This document shows, in pieces, positions 6,683 through 8,920 of a stretch of DNA of 8,920 nucleotides (positions within the stretch are counted from its first letter, which is position 1; each line of letters starts with the position of its first letter). The DNA lies in NCBI GenBank assembly GCA_900770515.1, contig CAAHDP010000054.1, forward strand, positions 1-8,920, in the 5' to 3' direction. This DNA comes from an uncultured Prevotella sp. Lineage in GTDB: Bacteria; Bacteroidota; Bacteroidia; Bacteroidales; Bacteroidaceae. The position numbers and the translations under genes were made by a program. Under the pieces are notes generated by a model, which was not told where the DNA came from, searched no databases, and saw only the letters and a program-made list of their open reading frames with translations.

Positions 6683-8542
6683 ATGAAAAGAAATCAGATT
6701 TATACAGGTATCATCGTCTTCGTTTGCTGCGTTCTCGTGGCAATAGGAGTTACCTTGCGTCTTCTCAAACATGCAGATAAGCTTCCTGTCAAGGTTCCCG
6801 TGCTGGTGAACAGGCAGAAGCCGCAGGTGGCTGATACGCTGAAGAAGAAGCCTGTAGCAAAGCCGGATTTCAGAATATCAGGTACCTTGAAAGATACCGA
6901 GGGAAGGGGAGTGGCTGGAGTCATCGTGAGCGATGGATTCAACTGCGTAAAGACCGATTCCCACGGACGATATAAGATGAAGCGAGACAGTTTGGCTCGC
7001 TTCATCTATTATTCCGTGCCTGCCGATTGCGAGGTACCTACCCATTCGGCAACCGACCGCACGGCTTATTTCTACCAAACTGTATCCAAGAAGAAGAAAA
7101 TCTATAATTTTACGCTGCGCAGATTGCCTGGCGGCAAGGAGACGCATTATAAGATGATAGTCATCGGCGACCCGCAGGTTACCAATGCCTACAGCCCCTA
7201 TTATACTTCTCCGGATGATAATCCCATCAAGAAGAGCGATGTAGAGCGATTTACTACCCAGACGATGGCAGATATCAAACAGACCATCCAGAGTCTTCCT
7301 GCCGGAACTCCCGTCTATGGACTCAGCATGGGTGATGACGTGCAGTATTATGGCGGCTACAACGCCAAGCTGGAACGTCAGATAAGAGAGGCATTGGGTT
7401 CTTCCGAGATGCGCCTTTTCTCCGTTATCGGCAATCACGACCAGGATGGCAAGGCACTCTACCGCCGCAAATGGGAAGAGAATTTCGGTCCTACCGATTT
7501 TTCCTTCAATCGTGGCGATGTGCATTACGTTTGTATCAACAACTGCTTTTTCCATCACGGAATGGCCTATTATTCGCCGGGCGAACTGCGTGAGCGCCAG
7601 GTAAAATGGCTGAGGCAGGATTTGGCCCTCACGCCAAAGGATATGAAGGTGGTGCTCTGCTATCATATCCCGTTTACCTTCGGCAATGCGCCTTTCAGCA
7701 AGGCGAAGCCGCTGGCCAATGCCAATGAGCAGGGGCATTATTCCTCTTCCCGTCTCTCGCTGCTGTTATCTCTTTTGAAGCCATTCAAGGGAGGATATGA
7801 ACTCTTCTGTGGCCATACTCATTTTGCCTGCAACCACGAGATCAATTATCAGGGCGAGGATGTGATGGAGCATTGTCATGCTGCTGCCTGTGGCAATATC
7901 TGGCAGTCGAACATCAACATCTGCGGTACCCCGAATGGATATTATGTCTATAGCTTTGTGGGTACCAGTATCAGCAACTGCTATTACAAGGGAACTTTCT
8001 GGGACAAGAGCAAGCAGATGACCATCTTCCGTGCCCAGACCGATTTCAACGGCGAGAAATATGCCAAGGACTGGCAGTTGGCAAACAACAGGAATATCCT
8101 GGTAGCCAATGTCTTTAATGCCACCAGCCACTGGCGTGTGGTAGCCGTAGAGGATGGCAAGGAATATCTGATGCGCCGCATCAGCAGCAAAGGGCAGGAT
8201 GCCTTTGCAGCCGGCTATCATCATAAGTACAGCGAGAGTGTATCCTATCGGTTCGTGAGCAAGGGGAATGGTTATCTCATCATGAACCACCTTTATTATT
8301 ATACTCCTAGGAATCCGAATGCCAGAATCATCATCAAGGCATCCGATCCATACGGAAATACCTATACGGCATCGAGCGACGAGGCGATAACCGAGCCTTT
8401 CGCCAACTATGCCCATTATTACGAAAAAGAGTATAAGGAGTATAAGAATAAGAAAGACAAGATGTTGCGGGATTCTATATCTGGCAGACAGAAAGATTCA
8501 CTTGCTGCAAAGAAGAAAGATTCTGTAGCAGCACAAAAATAA
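6683..8542 (+). CDS. Membrane-anchored calcineurin-like metallophosphoesterase (MetallophosN-Metallophos-MetallophosC)
   Basis: This is a predicted two-metal phosphoesterase of the envelope. An N-terminal hydrophobic segment (8-27) lacks a clear cleavage site or lipobox and probably anchors the protein. A basic, Pro/Lys-rich linker (28-62) leads to a beta-sandwich N-domain (64-146; ISGTLKDTEGRGVAGVIVSD). The catalytic domain (155-385) shows all five motifs: D-x-Q (Asp163, Gln165), GDD (Asp218), GNHD (250-253), His328 in CYHIPF, and GHTH (377-380). Gln165 replaces the His of the usual D-x-H. A C-domain (about 395-580) matches the family's typical accessory domain. The last 35 residues are Lys-rich and contain three 8-residue repeats. 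At 619 aa it is longer than a lone phosphoesterase because of the linker and tail. It begins 15 nt after the DUF3108 gene, with GAAGGT upstream. The substrate is unknown: phospholipid, nucleotide and glycan phosphates are all possible. Confidence 0.87.
   Translation: MKRNQIYTGIIVFVCCVLVAIGVTLRLLKHADKLPVKVPVLVNRQKPQVADTLKKKPVAKPDFRISGTLKDTEGRGVAGVIVSDGFNCVKTDSHGRYKMKRDSLARFIYYSVPADCEVPTHSATDRTAYFYQTVSKKKKIYNFTLRRLPGGKETHYKMIVIGDPQVTNAYSPYYTSPDDNPIKKSDVERFTTQTMADIKQTIQSLPAGTPVYGLSMGDDVQYYGGYNAKLERQIREALGSSEMRLFSVIGNHDQDGKALYRRKWEENFGPTDFSFNRGDVHYVCINNCFFHHGMAYYSPGELRERQVKWLRQDLALTPKDMKVVLCYHIPFTFGNAPFSKAKPLANANEQGHYSSSRLSLLLSLLKPFKGGYELFCGHTHFACNHEINYQGEDVMEHCHAAACGNIWQSNINICGTPNGYYVYSFVGTSISNCYYKGTFWDKSKQMTIFRAQTDFNGEKYAKDWQLANNRNILVANVFNATSHWRVVAVEDGKEYLMRRISSKGQDAFAAGYHHKYSESVSYRFVSKGNGYLIMNHLYYYTPRNPNARIIIKASDPYGNTYTASSDEAITEPFANYAHYYEKEYKEYKNKKDKMLRDSISGRQKDSLAAKKKDSVAAQK
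8465..8536 (+). repeat. Three 24-bp units encoding x-[RK]-D-S-[ILV]-[SA]-[GA]-x
   Basis: Three in-frame units at 8465-8488, 8489-8512 and 8513-8536 encode LRDSISGR, QKDSLAAK and KKDSVAAQ at the C-terminus of the phosphoesterase. Units two and three agree at about 17 of 24 bases; the first is more diverged. The pattern suggests old tandem duplication in a disordered tail. Confidence 0.6.
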
Positions 8543-8577
8543 AAGGCTTGGGAGTTATTGCAACTTCCAAGCCTTTT
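8541..8577. terminator. Bidirectional terminator between convergent genes
   Basis: A 16-bp stem (8541-8556 with 8562-8577, one G-T pair at 8552/8566) closes a 5-nt loop. The outer four pairs are A-T, so a T run follows the core stem when read on either strand. It starts within the stop codon of the phosphoesterase gene (TAA at 8540-8542) and ends 22 nt before the cysS stop codon, as expected for a shared terminator of converging genes. Confidence 0.92.
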
Positions 8578-8599
8578 CTCATTTTATATCATACATTTT

Positions 8600-8920
8600 T
8601 TACTTGTTCAGTTTCCAGGTAACACCATCTTTGGTGTCCTTTACCTCAAAGCCGGCTTCAGCCAGGGCATCGCGAATTTGGTCGCTGGTAGCCCAATCCT
8701 TATCAGCCTTAGCCTTGGCACGCAGGTTGAGAACCATATCTACTACCTTGCCGTAAGCCTCTTCGCGGGCATCATTGTTGGCTCCCTTCTCGCTCTTCAA
8801 GCCGAGCAGGTCGAAGGTGAAGAGATGCATGGTGTCTGAAAGCTCCTTCAGGTCTTCAGCAGAGATGTTTGCCTTGTGGTCGAGGGCTGTGTTGATTACG
8901 TGGCAAGCCTCGAAGAGGTA
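8600..8920 (-). CDS. cysS: Cysteinyl-tRNA synthetase, C-terminal fragment (cut by window edge)
   Basis: The enzyme attaches cysteine to tRNA-Cys in the cytosol. Only the last 106 residues are present, reading from 8920 to the stop at 8600-8602; the frame is open at the window edge. The visible part starts YLFEACHVINTALDHKANIS, which fits the C-terminal helical region (DALR-like) of CysRS. It then continues through the stretch GKVVDMVLNLRAKAKADKDW and ends with the family's typical close: ATSDQIRDALAEAGFEVKDT followed by DGVTWKL. The catalytic HIGH and KMSKS motifs and zinc ligands would lie outside the window. It converges on the phosphoesterase gene across a shared terminator. Confidence 0.93.
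   Translation of the reverse strand, partial: YLFEACHVINTALDHKANISAEDLKELSDTMHLFTFDLLGLKSEKGANNDAREEAYGKVVDMVLNLRAKAKADKDWATSDQIRDALAEAGFEVKDTKDGVTWKLNK

Noticed and set aside
5891..6772. Minus-strand open frame (293 codons) opposite the DUF3108 gene
   Set aside because: Antisense shadow of a well-supported gene; no promoter, domain or signal peptide.
6878..7738. Minus-strand open frame (286 codons) opposite the phosphoesterase gene
   Set aside because: It covers the motif-rich catalytic domain on the other strand and shows no family features of its own.
8558..8839. Plus-strand open frame with membrane-like residues at the right end
   Set aside because: It begins inside the terminator and lies antisense to the clear CysRS C-terminus, whose Leu/Ala-rich helices give a hydrophobic reverse reading.

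Overview
The window looks like a chromosomal segment of a gut Bacteroidota, most likely Prevotella/Segatella. This rests on protein flavour (Bacteroidota-type FabF and RNase III, SbsA-type Ig-like lipoprotein, MetallophosN/MetallophosC phosphoesterase), on a promoter of the Bacteroidota type (TTTC-N20-TACTTTTG), and on starts that mostly lack a strong Shine-Dalgarno. No mobile element, tRNA, rRNA, CRISPR or phage gene is visible, and coding density is high.

Layout. (1) 1-2113: the 3' part of fabF (fatty-acid elongation) runs into rnc (RNase III) with an 11-nt overlap. A terminator-like hairpin sits inside the first codons of rnc. RNase III carries an acidic C-terminal tail of about 120 residues. 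(2) 2114-2296: a 183-nt spacer holds the rnc terminator and then a promoter. (3) 2297-8542: four co-directional genes with gaps of 63, 6 and 15 nt. They encode a GH3-family acyl-acid amido synthetase-like enzyme, an Ig-like lipoprotein, an exported DUF3108 protein and a membrane-anchored three-domain metallophosphoesterase. (4) 8541-8577: a near-perfect hairpin flanked by A and T runs, a shared terminator for convergent genes. (5) 8600-8920: the C-terminal end of cysS on the minus strand.

How the genes relate. fabF-rnc is a familiar housekeeping pairing. The four-gene unit is bounded by a promoter and two terminators, so it may be one transcript. Three of its products are predicted to act at or beyond the inner membrane, and the first is a cytosolic adenylating enzyme. 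Joint action of these four is inference only: none has a known substrate that can be read from sequence. The most unusual points are the hairpin inside rnc (possible attenuator or RNase III self-recognition site), the Asn at a usual metal-binding Asp of RNase III together with its acidic tail, and the bacterial GH3 enzyme linked to envelope genes. I see no clear evidence of a wholly new defence or mobile system.
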